11,085 nucleotides of DNA from Bacteroidetes bacterium UBA4408 (GCA_002389785.1 DGQS01000033.1:1-11085), one strand, 5' to 3'; shown: positions 1 to 7,836, numbered from the stretch's first letter. Numbers and translations: made by a program. The notes: generated from the letters alone by a model not told the origin.

Positions 1-1
1 C

Positions 2-409
2 GAAAGCATTTTAATACCTGAAACAAAAACCGATTTAAATCGTCTTTTTGAACGCTTAGAGCGAGGAAGAAAAAGCAAGTCTTCAAAAATTATCATCGTT
101 GCTGAAGGCGATGAAGAAGGCGGAGCTTTTGAAATAGCTAGAAAAGTCAAAGAAAAATTTACCCAATACGACACACGTGTTTCCATTTTAGGTCACATGC
201 AACGCGGTGGTAGTCCAACCTGCAACGATCGCGTTTTGGCTAGCCGACTTGGTTTTAATGCAGTTGAAGCATTACTCAAAGGTAAAAACGGAGTAATGGT
301 GGGTGTGATTAATAATGAAATAGTTTTTACCGATTTTGGAAAGGCAATAAAACATATTGATGAAATTGACTCGGAGGTTATTCGCATGCTAGAAATTCTA
401 TCGCTTTAA
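2..409 (+). CDS. pfkA: 6-phosphofructokinase, C-terminal part (5' end outside window)
   Basis: The reading frame is open from base 2 and gives 135 residues ending at the TAA at 407-409. It is the C-terminal part of an ATP-dependent 6-phosphofructokinase, the cytoplasmic glycolytic enzyme that converts fructose 6-phosphate to fructose 1,6-bisphosphate. The diagnostic block is LGHMQRGGSPT, starting around base 188, which matches LGHIQRGGSP of the bacterial enzyme. Its His and Arg (His249 and Arg252 in the E. coli enzyme) contact fructose 6-phosphate. It is followed by DRVLASRLG and by a typical tail with GVMVGVINNEIV. The preceding VAEGDEEGGA stretch fits the family's VAEG region. The ATP-binding N-terminal half and the start codon lie upstream of the window. 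The next gene starts one base after the stop, so co-transcription is likely. Family assignment is very secure. ATP versus PPi preference cannot be judged from this part. Confidence 0.96.
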   Translation, partial: ESILIPETKTDLNRLFERLERGRKSKSSKIIIVAEGDEEGGAFEIARKVKEKFTQYDTRVSILGHMQRGGSPTCNDRVLASRLGFNAVEALLKGKNGVMVGVINNEIVFTDFGKAIKHIDEIDSEVIRMLEILSL

Positions 410-410
410 A

Positions 411-773
411 ATGTCAACTACCATCAATTTACAAATTGCCAAGCGTTGGATGCAAGCATTTAATGAGCACAATCTCGATATGCTGTTGAGCTTGTATCAC
501 GAACAAGCTGTACACTTTAGTCCTAAATTATTAATTCGACTGCCCGAAACCAAGGGATTAATTAAAGGAAAAGTTGCCATGCATAGTTGGTGGAAAGATG
601 CCTTTGATAGATTACCTACCCTAAGTTATTTACCAACCAATTTTATTGCAAACGATTCCATGGTTTTTATGGAATACCTGAGAAAAGTACAAGGTGAAGA
701 AGAACTTAAAGTAGGAGAGGTGCTTGAAATAAAGGATGGACTTATTGTAGCTTCCCGAGTGTATCATGGTTAA
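411..773 (+). CDS. NTF2-like / SnoaL-fold small protein
   Basis: This is a 120-residue soluble protein without signal peptide or membrane segment. Its length and layout match the NTF2-like superfamily (SnoaL-like): an N-terminal helix with the pattern WMQAFNEHNLDMLLSLY (residues 13-29), then AVHFSP, a WW pair (residues 60-61) inside an AF.RLP.L.Y segment, and beta strands ending in VLEIKDGLIVASRVYHG. This cone-shaped fold serves as an enzyme, a ligand binder or a dimerisation module, so fold membership does not give a reaction. The ATG lies one base after the pfkA stop and the next gene begins 15 bp downstream. It is therefore probably translated from the pfkA message. It is most likely a small-molecule-binding or accessory protein; no substrate is inferred. 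The family call is fairly sure and the function is unknown. Confidence 0.8.
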   Translation: MSTTINLQIAKRWMQAFNEHNLDMLLSLYHEQAVHFSPKLLIRLPETKGLIKGKVAMHSWWKDAFDRLPTLSYLPTNFIANDSMVFMEYLRKVQGEEELKVGEVLEIKDGLIVASRVYHG

Positions 774-788
774 TAGTATAGTCATCGT

Positions 789-2678
789 TTGAAAAATAAT
801 CCTACCATTAATTCCTTTAAAAAAGTAACAAAAAGCTTATTGTTGTTGCTTCTGCTTTATACCATTTGCAGGTTACTGTTTTTTCTGTTTAATTATTCTT
901 ATTTCTCTGAGTTAAAATTTACTCAACTACTGGTAATTTTTATTGCTGGTTTGCGTTTTGATATTTCAGCCATTTTGATTTGCAATCTGCCCTATATTTT
1001 ATTTTCAGTTTTTCCTTTTTTAAACAAATCTAATAGTCTTTTTCAGAAAGTACTAAAGATCTGGTTTATCATTACTAATGCAGTTTGTTTATTGCTGAAT
1101 TGCATTGATTTCGCCTATTTTAAATTTACCCTAAAGCGAGCTACCTCCGAATTGTTTTTAATGCACGACGATGTTGGAAATTTACTTTCACAATACTTGC
1201 TCGATTATTGGTACTTAGGAGTAATTTGGATTGCACTCGTGTACTTGCTAATTCGTTTCTATCCTAAATACCTTGAACCTTCCAAATTTAAATTGAGCAT
1301 TCCTATTTTTTTACTGGAAGTAGTGATTTTACTTTTAACAGCAGCAAGCTGTTTATTAGGAATACGCGGTGGTATTCAACTCAAACCGCTTCGAATAATT
1401 TCAGCTGCCGAATACACGGAAGTTAAAAATATACCCTTGGTTATTAATACTCCGTTCTCTTTAATAAAAACCATTGAATCAGAGTCATTAGTAAACTATC
1501 AATTTTATTCAGAAAAGGAGATAGAACAAGAAATTTCCTTTTTACATCCGCCTGATAGCGCCAACTTTACAAATCAAAATGTAGTAGTAATTATACTCGA
1601 AAGTTTCTCGAAAGAGTATATTGGTTATTTCAATAAGGGAAAAGGATATACTCCCTTTTTAGATTCCTTACTCAAACAAGGAACTACTTTCAGGTACAGT
1701 TATTCCAATGCTAAAAAATCAATTGAAGGTATTCCTGCTATTGTTTCCGGAATACCATCTTTGATGGAAAATCCTTACATCACCAGCATGTATGGTTCCA
1801 ATCAACTTCAAAGTCTTCCTTCCTTATTAAAACAAAAAGGATATACTACTTCCTTTTATCATGGTGGAAATAATGGTACCATGGGCTTTGATGCATTTAC
1901 CAAAATTGCCGGATTTGACGATTATTTTGGTAGAAACGAATATGCCAACGAGGCCGATTTTGATGGAAATTGGGGCATTTACGATGAGCCATTTTTACAG
2001 TATTTCGAAAAACAAATGCAGTCACAGAAGCAACCTTTTTGTAATGTGCTATTTACGCTTTCATCGCATCATCCTTATTCAATTCCTAAAAAGTATAAAA
2101 ATCACTTTCCGAAAGGAACGCTTGAAATTCATGAAAGTATTGGTTATACGGATTATGCGCTTCAGCAATTTTTTAAAAAAGCTTCTCAATCATCCTGGTA
2201 TGCGAATACACTTTTTGTTATAACAGCCGACCATACTTCCATATCTGAATCACCTTATTATAAAGCTAAAATTGGGAGCTACTCCATTCCTATTTTATTC
2301 TTTAAACCTACCGGTAACTTACCGCAATTACAGGCCAATAGGGTGGTACAACAAATTGATATCATGCCTACTATCTTGGATTTACTTAATTTTGATAAGC
2401 CTTATTTTTCGTATGGTAAAAGTGCATACGACACCCGAATCAGTAATTACGCAATCAACTATTTCAATGGAGTATATCAAAGTACCTCTTCAACTGCTTG
2501 TCTGTTTTTTGATGGAGAAAAAGCACGCTCTTTTTACGATTTAACAAAAGACAGTCTGTTATCTAACAATATACTCGACTCAACTAATGCGGCGCAGAAA
2601 AAGCAAGAAGTATATTTAAAAAAATTCATACAGCAGTTTAATCAAACAGTACTACAAAATAAAATGACGGCTAAGTAG
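789..2678 (+). CDS. LTA synthase family membrane sulfatase-fold phosphotransferase
   Basis: This 629-residue protein has about five N-terminal membrane helices (roughly residues 15-36, 46-76, 88-110, 137-158, 169-191) and then an extracytoplasmic alkaline-phosphatase-superfamily domain from about residue 264. The expected metal and catalytic positions are present: Glu271 in VIILESFSKE, Ser311 in KKSIEGIP as likely nucleophile, His427 in LSSHHPY, and Asp481-His482 in ITADHTS. This is the architecture of LtaS and OpgB/MdoB, which transfer phosphoglycerol head groups outside the membrane. Gram-negative Bacteroidota do not make classical lipoteichoic acid, so the acceptor here is unknown; a glycan or lipid head-group modification is a reasonable inference. 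Characterised LtaS uses Thr at the nucleophile position, whereas Ser is seen here. The start is TTG at 789: two stops (771-776) lie just upstream in frame, and the first in-frame Met is at residue 125, after most of the helices. No Shine-Dalgarno is visible. Confidence 0.87.
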   Translation: MKNNPTINSFKKVTKSLLLLLLLYTICRLLFFLFNYSYFSELKFTQLLVIFIAGLRFDISAILICNLPYILFSVFPFLNKSNSLFQKVLKIWFIITNAVCLLLNCIDFAYFKFTLKRATSELFLMHDDVGNLLSQYLLDYWYLGVIWIALVYLLIRFYPKYLEPSKFKLSIPIFLLEVVILLLTAASCLLGIRGGIQLKPLRIISAAEYTEVKNIPLVINTPFSLIKTIESESLVNYQFYSEKEIEQEISFLHPPDSANFTNQNVVVIILESFSKEYIGYFNKGKGYTPFLDSLLKQGTTFRYSYSNAKKSIEGIPAIVSGIPSLMENPYITSMYGSNQLQSLPSLLKQKGYTTSFYHGGNNGTMGFDAFTKIAGFDDYFGRNEYANEADFDGNWGIYDEPFLQYFEKQMQSQKQPFCNVLFTLSSHHPYSIPKKYKNHFPKGTLEIHESIGYTDYALQQFFKKASQSSWYANTLFVITADHTSISESPYYKAKIGSYSIPILFFKPTGNLPQLQANRVVQQIDIMPTILDLLNFDKPYFSYGKSAYDTRISNYAINYFNGVYQSTSSTACLFFDGEKARSFYDLTKDSLLSNNILDSTNAAQKKQEVYLKKFIQQFNQTVLQNKMTAK

Positions 2679-2693
2679 TAAACTTGCCGTCAT
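2664..2693. terminator. Bidirectional hairpin terminator between convergent genes
   Basis: ATGACGGC (2664-2671) plus AAG (2673-2675) pairs with CTT (2683-2685) plus GCCGTCAT (2686-2693), giving 11 pairs with one bulged T and a 7-base loop. On the minus strand the stem is followed by TTTTATTTT, a good U-tract to stop glmM transcription. On the plus strand it is followed by CTTATTT, a weaker tract. The stem covers the last codons of the upstream gene and its TAG stop lies in the loop. Confidence 0.75.
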
Positions 2694-2717
2694 CTTATTT
2701 AAGTTAAATAAATCAGC

Positions 2718-4127
2718 TTATTTTAAAATAGCTTCTTGCTTAATTATTTCTTTTATATCCATGATAATTTTCTCGGCAAGATTGTCTGCCGTGGTTTCAT
2801 GTTCACTTTCTGAATAAATACGAATAATAGGTTCAGTATTCGATTTGCGCAAATGCACCCATTCTTTATTAAATTCAATTTTAACTCCATCAATGGTATT
2901 AATGGGTTGTTTTTTATATTTCTTTTGAATCGCTTCTAAAATATGATCAACATCAATACCCGGTGTAAGCTCAATTTTATTTTTTGAAATATGGTAATTA
3001 GGATAGCTGGCTCGCAACATCGAACACGATTTTCCATACTTAGCCAAATGAGTTAAAAACAAAGCAATACCTGCTAAAGCATCACGACCGTAATGCAATT
3101 CAGGATAAATTACTCCACCGTTTCCTTCACCACCAATAATAGCTTTGGTGGCTTTCATCATTTCAACCACATTTACTTCTCCAACCGCAGCTGCATTGTA
3201 CTCACATTTTGCTTTTTCTGTTATGTCGCGCAATGCTCTTGTACTGGATAAATTACTAACTGTATTTCCTTTCTTATTTTTTAATACATAATCTGCAACT
3301 GCAACCAGGGTGTATTCTTCGCCAAACATTTCTCCATCTTCGCACACGAGTGCAAGTCGATCAACATCCGGGTCAACCACAATTCCTAAATGGGCTTTAT
3401 TTTTTACTACGGCTTTTGAAATATCACGCAAATTTTCGGGCAGGGGTTCCGGATTATGTGGGAAATTCCCATCCGGTGTACAATACAATTCAGTAATATC
3501 TTCCACACCCAATTCTTTTAAAAGCATTGGTACGGCAATACCTCCGGTTGAATTTACACAATCAATTACTATTTTAAACTTTTTGCTTTTTATAGCAGCT
3601 TTATCAACCAAAGGCAATTCTAAAATTTTATCGATGTGCTTTTTAATAAAACTGTGATCCTGTGTATAACTTCCTAAAGCAGTAACTTCAGCAAAGGTAA
3701 AACTCTCCGATTCGGCAAGGGCAAGTAAATCTTCCCCATCTTTCGCACTAATAAATTCACCTTTTTCATTCAATAGTTTTAGTGCATTCCATTGTTTAGG
3801 ATTATGACTCGCAGTAAGGATTATTCCACCATCAGCCTTTTCCATAGTCACGGCCATTTCAACGGTAGGAGTAGTGCTTAAACCGGCATCAATCACATTA
3901 ATTCCAAGTCCTATAAGCGTACCTGTAACTAAGTGATTAACCATCTCGCCCGATATGCGGGCATCACGTCCTACCACTATTTTAATCGATTTTTTTGATT
4001 GATTTTTTGATTTTATCCAAGTGCCGTATGCAGATGTAAATTTTACTATATCAATAGGACTTAACCCTTGACCCGGCTTACCTCCAATGGTACCGCGTAT
4101 TCCCGAAATAGATTTAATAAGTGTCAA
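2718..4127 (-). CDS. glmM: Phosphoglucosamine mutase family (alpha-D-phosphohexomutase)
   Basis: A 469-residue cytoplasmic enzyme of the alpha-D-phosphohexomutase superfamily, predicted to convert glucosamine 6-phosphate to glucosamine 1-phosphate on the route to UDP-GlcNAc. All four active-site loops are visible. The N-terminus SISGIRGTIGG is followed by TASHNP with the phosphorylated Ser107, the Mg-binding loop DPDVDR (252-257), the sugar-binding loop GEGNGG (333-338), and the phosphate-binding loop RKSNTEP (427-433). The GEGNGG form, instead of GE(E/Q)SGH, is also known in archaeal-type mutases, so phosphoglucomutase or phosphomannomutase activity is possible. Length fits the family. The ATG at 4127 opens directly into the conserved N-terminus. 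A candidate -7 element lies 29 bp upstream and a hairpin terminator lies just beyond the stop, so it is probably a single-gene transcript. Confidence 0.9.
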   Translation of the reverse strand: MTLIKSISGIRGTIGGKPGQGLSPIDIVKFTSAYGTWIKSKNQSKKSIKIVVGRDARISGEMVNHLVTGTLIGLGINVIDAGLSTTPTVEMAVTMEKADGGIILTASHNPKQWNALKLLNEKGEFISAKDGEDLLALAESESFTFAEVTALGSYTQDHSFIKKHIDKILELPLVDKAAIKSKKFKIVIDCVNSTGGIAVPMLLKELGVEDITELYCTPDGNFPHNPEPLPENLRDISKAVVKNKAHLGIVVDPDVDRLALVCEDGEMFGEEYTLVAVADYVLKNKKGNTVSNLSSTRALRDITEKAKCEYNAAAVGEVNVVEMMKATKAIIGGEGNGGVIYPELHYGRDALAGIALFLTHLAKYGKSCSMLRASYPNYHISKNKIELTPGIDVDHILEAIQKKYKKQPINTIDGVKIEFNKEWVHLRKSNTEPIIRIYSESEHETTADNLAEKIIMDIKEIIKQEAILK

Positions 4128-4155
4128 TGTGTTTTGTGTTTAGAAATTGAGTTTG

Positions 4156-4163
4156 CAAATATA
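4156..4163 (-). promoter_or_regulatory. Candidate glmM -7 promoter element (TAnnTTTG)
   Basis: Read on the minus strand this is TATATTTG, an exact match to the Bacteroidota sigma-factor -7 consensus TAnnTTTG. It lies 29 bp before the glmM ATG, which would give a leader of about 20 bases. No clear TTTG -33 element is seen at the expected spacing, so this is a candidate only. Confidence 0.5.
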
Positions 4164-4170
4164 TCTAAAT

Positions 4171-4190
4171 CTCATTTTTATTTGAATGAG
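4171..4190. repeat. Small palindrome upstream of the glmM promoter element
   Basis: CTCATT and AATGAG form a perfect 6-bp inverted repeat around an 8-bp spacer. It lies just upstream of the candidate -7 element, where a -33 region or a regulator site would be. It could be an operator, but a stem this short can arise by chance in AT-rich DNA. Confidence 0.3.
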
Positions 4191-4428
4191 TTTGCTGTTT
4201 CAACTGATTTTTTTTTAAAAGGTTACATCTTCTTTAAAATTACCTGCGCCTTTATACATAAACCATTGAGCCATTATTACAAAAAATAAGGTAGAAATAA
4301 TAGTATAGCAATGAAGGAATTAAAGAGTTAACAATAATTTGTTCGAAATTAAAAATCCCTTTTATCCGCTATTAAGTAACCATTTATTGAAGTCTACGTT
4401 AAATCTGAAAAACCAGTTCACCATACAA

Positions 4429-5283
4429 ATGAAAAATCAAGTTCGATTCATAACTATTTCTATGCTAGTTGTGATAATAGGTTTGGGCATTGCTTCTTGT
4501 AAAAAATATTACGTATTGCCGGCAGTTAAACCTTACCCAAAAGTGAGTGCAAGTGATAGCCTAAATTCAAATTACAAAGTGCTCATTCTTATGTACCACG
4601 AAGTAGTGCCGGATACCAATGGAGATGAGTACGATAGAAGTTTAGCTGATTTTAAAAAGGATCTCGAATTTATCAAATCAAAAAATTATGAATTAATTTC
4701 TTTTGATGATCTCACCAAAATTAAAAATGGTGAAAAAACCTTGAAATCAAATGCGATCATAATTTCTTTCGACGATGGATATTCCAGCGATTATGAATTG
4801 GCTTATCCCGAATTACAACAGCAAAATATGCCTGCTACTTTTTTTATTGTTACCGAATGGGTTGGCCGTCATCACCGACTAAAATGGAGCGACGTATGGG
4901 TTATGGACCAATTCCGTAATAACGAAGGACAAAAACTTTTTTCAATTGAAAGCCATACTTCTTCGCATCCATTTTTAATTAATGATTCAATTAACTTTCC
5001 AAGTCATGAAGCATATCTAAACTCCCTCGATTACGAAATTGGTGAATCAAAAAATTTTATTCAGGATGTTACCTCTCAATCAACTATGTGGTTAGCGCTA
5101 CCATATGGTAATGGAGCCTACAATCCTCAATTGATTAAAACGGCTAAAAAGTTTGGATACAGCGGAATTAGAACATCCGAACCGGGTGCTTTTAAAGTGA
5201 ATGAAGCTAACTTTTTTGCGCTTCCAAGTTTTGCAATTTTAGCCGGCACTTCAATTAACGAAATTCAAAATTACTTCCAGTAA
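4429..5283 (+). CDS. Polysaccharide deacetylase (NodB/CE4) lipoprotein
   Basis: Starting at the ATG at 4429 the product has 284 residues and opens with a lipoprotein signal: a positive start, a hydrophobic stretch to residue 20 and lipobox GIASC with Cys24. A longer frame reaches a TTG at 4339 but would bury this signal behind 30 residues, so the ATG is preferred. The NodB-like carbohydrate esterase domain follows: LMYHEV (residues 54-59), motif 1 SFDDGY with catalytic Asp115 and metal ligand Asp116, and motif 2 SHTSSHP with metal ligands His176 and His180. Motif 3 is LALPYGNG (222-229), where the usual Arg before the Pro is not present. The likely role is metal-dependent removal of N- or O-acetyl groups from an envelope or extracellular glycan at the membrane surface; the substrate is unknown. 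Divergent from glmM, 220 bp before the next gene. Confidence 0.87.
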   Translation: MKNQVRFITISMLVVIIGLGIASCKKYYVLPAVKPYPKVSASDSLNSNYKVLILMYHEVVPDTNGDEYDRSLADFKKDLEFIKSKNYELISFDDLTKIKNGEKTLKSNAIIISFDDGYSSDYELAYPELQQQNMPATFFIVTEWVGRHHRLKWSDVWVMDQFRNNEGQKLFSIESHTSSHPFLINDSINFPSHEAYLNSLDYEIGESKNFIQDVTSQSTMWLALPYGNGAYNPQLIKTAKKFGYSGIRTSEPGAFKVNEANFFALPSFAILAGTSINEIQNYFQ

Positions 5284-5312
5284 CTCAGTAATTTAAAAAC
5301 ACCCTTATAGAA

Positions 5313-5324
5313 TAGTAATTACTA
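5313..5324. repeat. Perfect 12-bp palindrome upstream of the transporter gene
   Basis: TAGTAATTACTA is fully self-complementary and lies about 180 bp before the transporter start and 30 bp after the deacetylase stop. It could be a dimeric regulator site. It lacks the GC-rich stem and T-tract of a terminator. Chance occurrence in AT-rich DNA is possible. Confidence 0.25.
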
Positions 5325-5503
5325 CTCCAACCATTATTTTTTAGCAACTTAGGCACAATCAACTATTCATTGTATAATTGCAAATAAATTGGTTTTGAAT
5401 AATGCCAGTTAAAAGTATTACTTGCTTATAGTTTTCATTTAACCAATTTGCAACAAACCTAATTGAAGAGTCACTTATTCTTCATTTATATTGAATTCTA
5501 CTT

Positions 5504-6727
5504 ATGAAAGACAAAAAGCAAGCTGCTGTTGGTTTTATTTTTATTACACTACTTATTGATGTTATCGGTTTTGGAATTATAATTCCTGTTTTACCAAAAC
5601 TAATACAACAAATGATTGGTGGAAATCTCAGCGAGGCTGCAGTATATGGCGGATGGCTAATGTTTGCCTACTCAGTTATGCAATTTGTATTTGCACCGGT
5701 TTTAGGTGGTTTAAGCGACCATTTCGGCCGTAGACCGATTTTACTTTTTTCACTTTTTGGACTCGGCATAGATTATATTTTCCTTGCATTTGCACCTTCT
5801 ATAGCCTGGCTTTTTGTAGGTAGAATAATATCCGGAATTTGTGGTGCAAGTTTTACTACAGGTGCAGCTTATATTGCCGATGTAAGTACACCTGAAAAAC
5901 GTGCACAAAATTTTGGACTTATAGGTGCAGCATTCGGACTTGGATTTATAATTGGTCCTGTATTAGGAGGAATGTTAGGACAATTTGGAGCTAGAATTCC
6001 TTTTATTGCAGCTGCTGTTTTAGCTCTGATAAATTGGATTTACGGTTATTTTATTTTACCCGAATCACTCGAAAAATCCAATCGAAGAGCATTTGAATGG
6101 AAACGCGCTAACCCGGCTGGAGCATTATTAAATTTTAAAAAATATCCGGTTGTTTTAGGATTGGTAGGTTCACTACTGTTCATTTATATTGCTGGACATG
6201 CTGCACAAAGTACATGGACTTATTATACAATGGAAGTATTTCATTGGAATGAAGCTTGGGTTGGTTATTCCTTAGGATTTGTTGGATTAATGGTTGCGCT
6301 GGTGCAAGGTGGTTTAATTCGTATCATTAATCCCAAGCTGGGGCAAAAACGTTCTGTTTATTTTGGTCTGGCCTTATATGGCATAGGATTATTCCTATTT
6401 TCAATTGCATCCCAAGGCTGGATGATGTTTGCTATTCTTGTTCCTTATTGTTTAGGAGGAATATCCGGTCCTGCATTGCAAGGTATAATTTCTAATCAAG
6501 TGCCAACTAACGAACAAGGCGAATTGCAGGGAGGATTAACTAGCGTGATGAGCCTTACTTCCATTATTGGCCCACCGCTTATGACCAATTTATTTTCTTA
6601 TTTCACTGCTAGTTCGGCACCAATTTACTTTCCGGGCGCACCATTTTTTATGGGAGCTTTATTATGTGTGTTAAGCGTTGGACTAGCTATGCGATCGCTA
6701 GCTAACTATAACGAGAAAAAACACTAA
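5504..6727 (+). CDS. TetA-like major facilitator superfamily transporter
   Basis: A 407-residue inner-membrane protein with twelve predicted helices, the usual length for drug:H+ antiporters of the TCR/Tet group of the major facilitator superfamily. Helix 1 carries Asp19 and the [10 protein letters not shown] segment found in TetA relatives. Motif A between helices 2 and 3 is [11 protein letters not shown] (68-78). Helix 4 has GRIISG with Arg107. The antiporter motif C in helix 5 is recognisable as [19 protein letters not shown] (138-156). The C-terminal half has GPALQGIIS and ELQGGL, also typical of TetA. The expected role is proton-driven efflux of a small molecule. Tetracycline resistance should not be assumed, because many chromosomal homologues in this group have no known substrate. 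No TetR-type regulator is adjacent. The gene appears to be its own transcription unit, with 220 bp upstream and 227 bp downstream free of genes. Confidence 0.87.
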   Translation: MKDKKQAAVGFIFITLLIDVIGFGIIIPVLPKLIQQMIGGNLSEAAVYGGWLMFAYSVMQFVFAPVLGGLSDHFGRRPILLFSLFGLGIDYIFLAFAPSIAWLFVGRIISGICGASFTTGAAYIADVSTPEKRAQNFGLIGAAFGLGFIIGPVLGGMLGQFGARIPFIAAAVLALINWIYGYFILPESLEKSNRRAFEWKRANPAGALLNFKKYPVVLGLVGSLLFIYIAGHAAQSTWTYYTMEVFHWNEAWVGYSLGFVGLMVALVQGGLIRIINPKLGQKRSVYFGLALYGIGLFLFSIASQGWMMFAILVPYCLGGISGPALQGIISNQVPTNEQGELQGGLTSVMSLTSIIGPPLMTNLFSYFTASSAPIYFPGAPFFMGALLCVLSVGLAMRSLANYNEKKH

Positions 6728-6732
6728 ACAAA

Positions 6733-6749
6733 GCGACTTTTCATGTCGC
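6733..6749 (+). terminator. Weak hairpin after the transporter gene
   Basis: GCGAC (6733-6737) pairs with GTCGC (6745-6749) around a 7-base loop, beginning 5 bp after the transporter stop. The stem is only 5 bp and the following bases are AATTTGAATTT, so there is no proper T-run. Position favours a terminator, structure only weakly supports it. Confidence 0.35.
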
Positions 6750-6954
6750 AATTTGAATTTCCGTTTTTAGAATTTTTATGGAAAACAAAGCCATGTTAAT
6801 TCAAAAAAATAGAAAATTTATTCCTGTGATTTCTAGTTGATTTTAGTTTTTGATAAATTCTTTCAATCCATAATAAAAACTTAACTTCAACTAATACGAA
6901 TAAGCATATCGAATAAATTAATAAATTCACCATCTAAATACAGCGGTTTTTTAC

Positions 6955-7833
6955 ATGAAAAAAATACTGACTTACGCAGTTTTATTTTGTTTTAGCAAGC
7001 AAATTCCGGCACAAATTTCATCAGGAACAGACATTTTTTTAGCTTCCTGTAAATTAGATAAGTCTCAAGCTACAGTTCAAACTCCCGAAAATATTACACA
7101 TCGAACAGGTTACGATAATCAACCAAGTTTTTCAAAAGATGGTTCACTAATTTTTTATGTGGCTTACAAGGACGAAAAACAAGCCGATATATTCAGCTAT
7201 TCAATTGAACAAAAAACATCTTCCCGAATAACCAATACTCCCGAAAGCGAATATTCGCCTTACCTAAGCGATGACGAAAAATTTATTTCACTGGTAAGAG
7301 TTGAAAAGGATTCTAGTCAAAGATTCAAAAAGTATGTATTTGAAAGTTTCAGTAGCGAAAGTATTTGCAATGAACTCGACAGTATTGGTTACTACCATTG
7401 GATAAACGAAAATAATTTTGCTTTCTTCAAAATTACCGAACCTCCATCGCTGTGGCAAGTGAACATTAAAAACTGTCAGGAAAAATTTCTTGCAAATAAT
7501 ATTGGCCGGACTATTCGTCCCAAAAACAACAACGAATTATACATTACGCAACTCATTGATACGGTGAGATGGATTTGCAATTTAAATTTAAAAAGCGGAA
7601 AAATACTCCCGCTTATTACCTGTTTGCCAGGCAGCGAGGATTTTGCCGTGTTCGATTCACAAAATTTTATTCAGGCAAAAGGAGCAAAGTTATTTGCCTA
7701 TTTTCCTGCAAAAGGAACTAACTGGATTGAGATTGCTGATTTTGAAAAACAAGGCATTGATAACATTAAGCGAATTGCCTTAAGCAAAGACTTGTCTAAA
7801 ATTGCCTTTGTAAATGATTCCTCAAAACCTTAA
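6955..7833 (+). CDS. Secreted TolB/PD40-type beta-propeller protein
   Basis: A 292-residue protein opening with a short signal peptide (about residues 1-20, ending IPAQ), so it is predicted to be periplasmic or exported. The rest reads as repeated PD40/WD40-like strands as in TolB. One blade has NQPSFSKDGSLIFYVAY (55-71) and ADIFSYSIEQ, a second has EYSPYLSDDEKFISLVR (99-115). Weaker copies are around 183-203, 204-234 and NIKRIALSKDLSKIAFV (270-286). The Ser-Lys-Asp-Gly and Ser-Asp-Asp-Glu turns before hydrophobic strands are the family signature. No catalytic motif is present, so it is likely a binding or scaffold protein, and its partner is unknown. It is not TolB itself: no Tol-Pal genes are nearby and the protein is shorter. 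It is the first gene of a compact operon, with 3 bp to the next start. Confidence 0.75.
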   Translation: MKKILTYAVLFCFSKQIPAQISSGTDIFLASCKLDKSQATVQTPENITHRTGYDNQPSFSKDGSLIFYVAYKDEKQADIFSYSIEQKTSSRITNTPESEYSPYLSDDEKFISLVRVEKDSSQRFKKYVFESFSSESICNELDSIGYYHWINENNFAFFKITEPPSLWQVNIKNCQEKFLANNIGRTIRPKNNNELYITQLIDTVRWICNLNLKSGKILPLITCLPGSEDFAVFDSQNFIQAKGAKLFAYFPAKGTNWIEIADFEKQGIDNIKRIALSKDLSKIAFVNDSSKP

Positions 7834-7836
7834 ACA

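Larger units (their letters stand above)
4128..4428. other. 301-bp divergent intergenic region
   Basis: AT-rich spacer between divergently transcribed glmM and the deacetylase lipoprotein gene. It holds the candidate glmM -7 element and a palindrome at 4171-4190. Near 4335-4341 there is TAATTTG, one base short of the TAnnTTTG element, which could serve the deacetylase gene with a leader of about 80 bases. No convincing small gene or RNA was seen. Confidence 0.6.

Noticed and set aside
193..387. Minus-strand open frame of 64 codons opposite pfkA
   Set aside because: It lies wholly antisense to the conserved pfkA C-terminus and shows no recognisable protein features.
1861..2544. Two plus-strand frames (1861-2223 and 2272-2544) inside the LTA-synthase-like gene
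   Set aside because: Both are in another frame of a gene with conserved catalytic motifs across the same bases; the translations look like frame shadows.
3310..3657. Plus-strand frame opposite glmM
   Set aside because: It is antisense to conserved glmM sequence that includes the metal loop, with no family signature of its own.
4068..4289. 73-codon plus-strand frame crossing the glmM start and the intergenic region
   Set aside because: Half of it is antisense to the glmM N-terminus, the rest is low-complexity AT-rich sequence, and no family features are present.
5504..6727. Tetracycline resistance determinant
   Set aside because: The protein is TetA-like, but no tetR-type regulator, mobile element or composition change surrounds it, so an acquired resistance gene is not supported.
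6728..6954. Fluoride riboswitch or promoter before the five-gene operon
   Set aside because: I found no fluoride-riboswitch-like conserved core. The nearest promoter-like match, TAGTTTTTG near 6844, has one base too many for TAnnTTTG.
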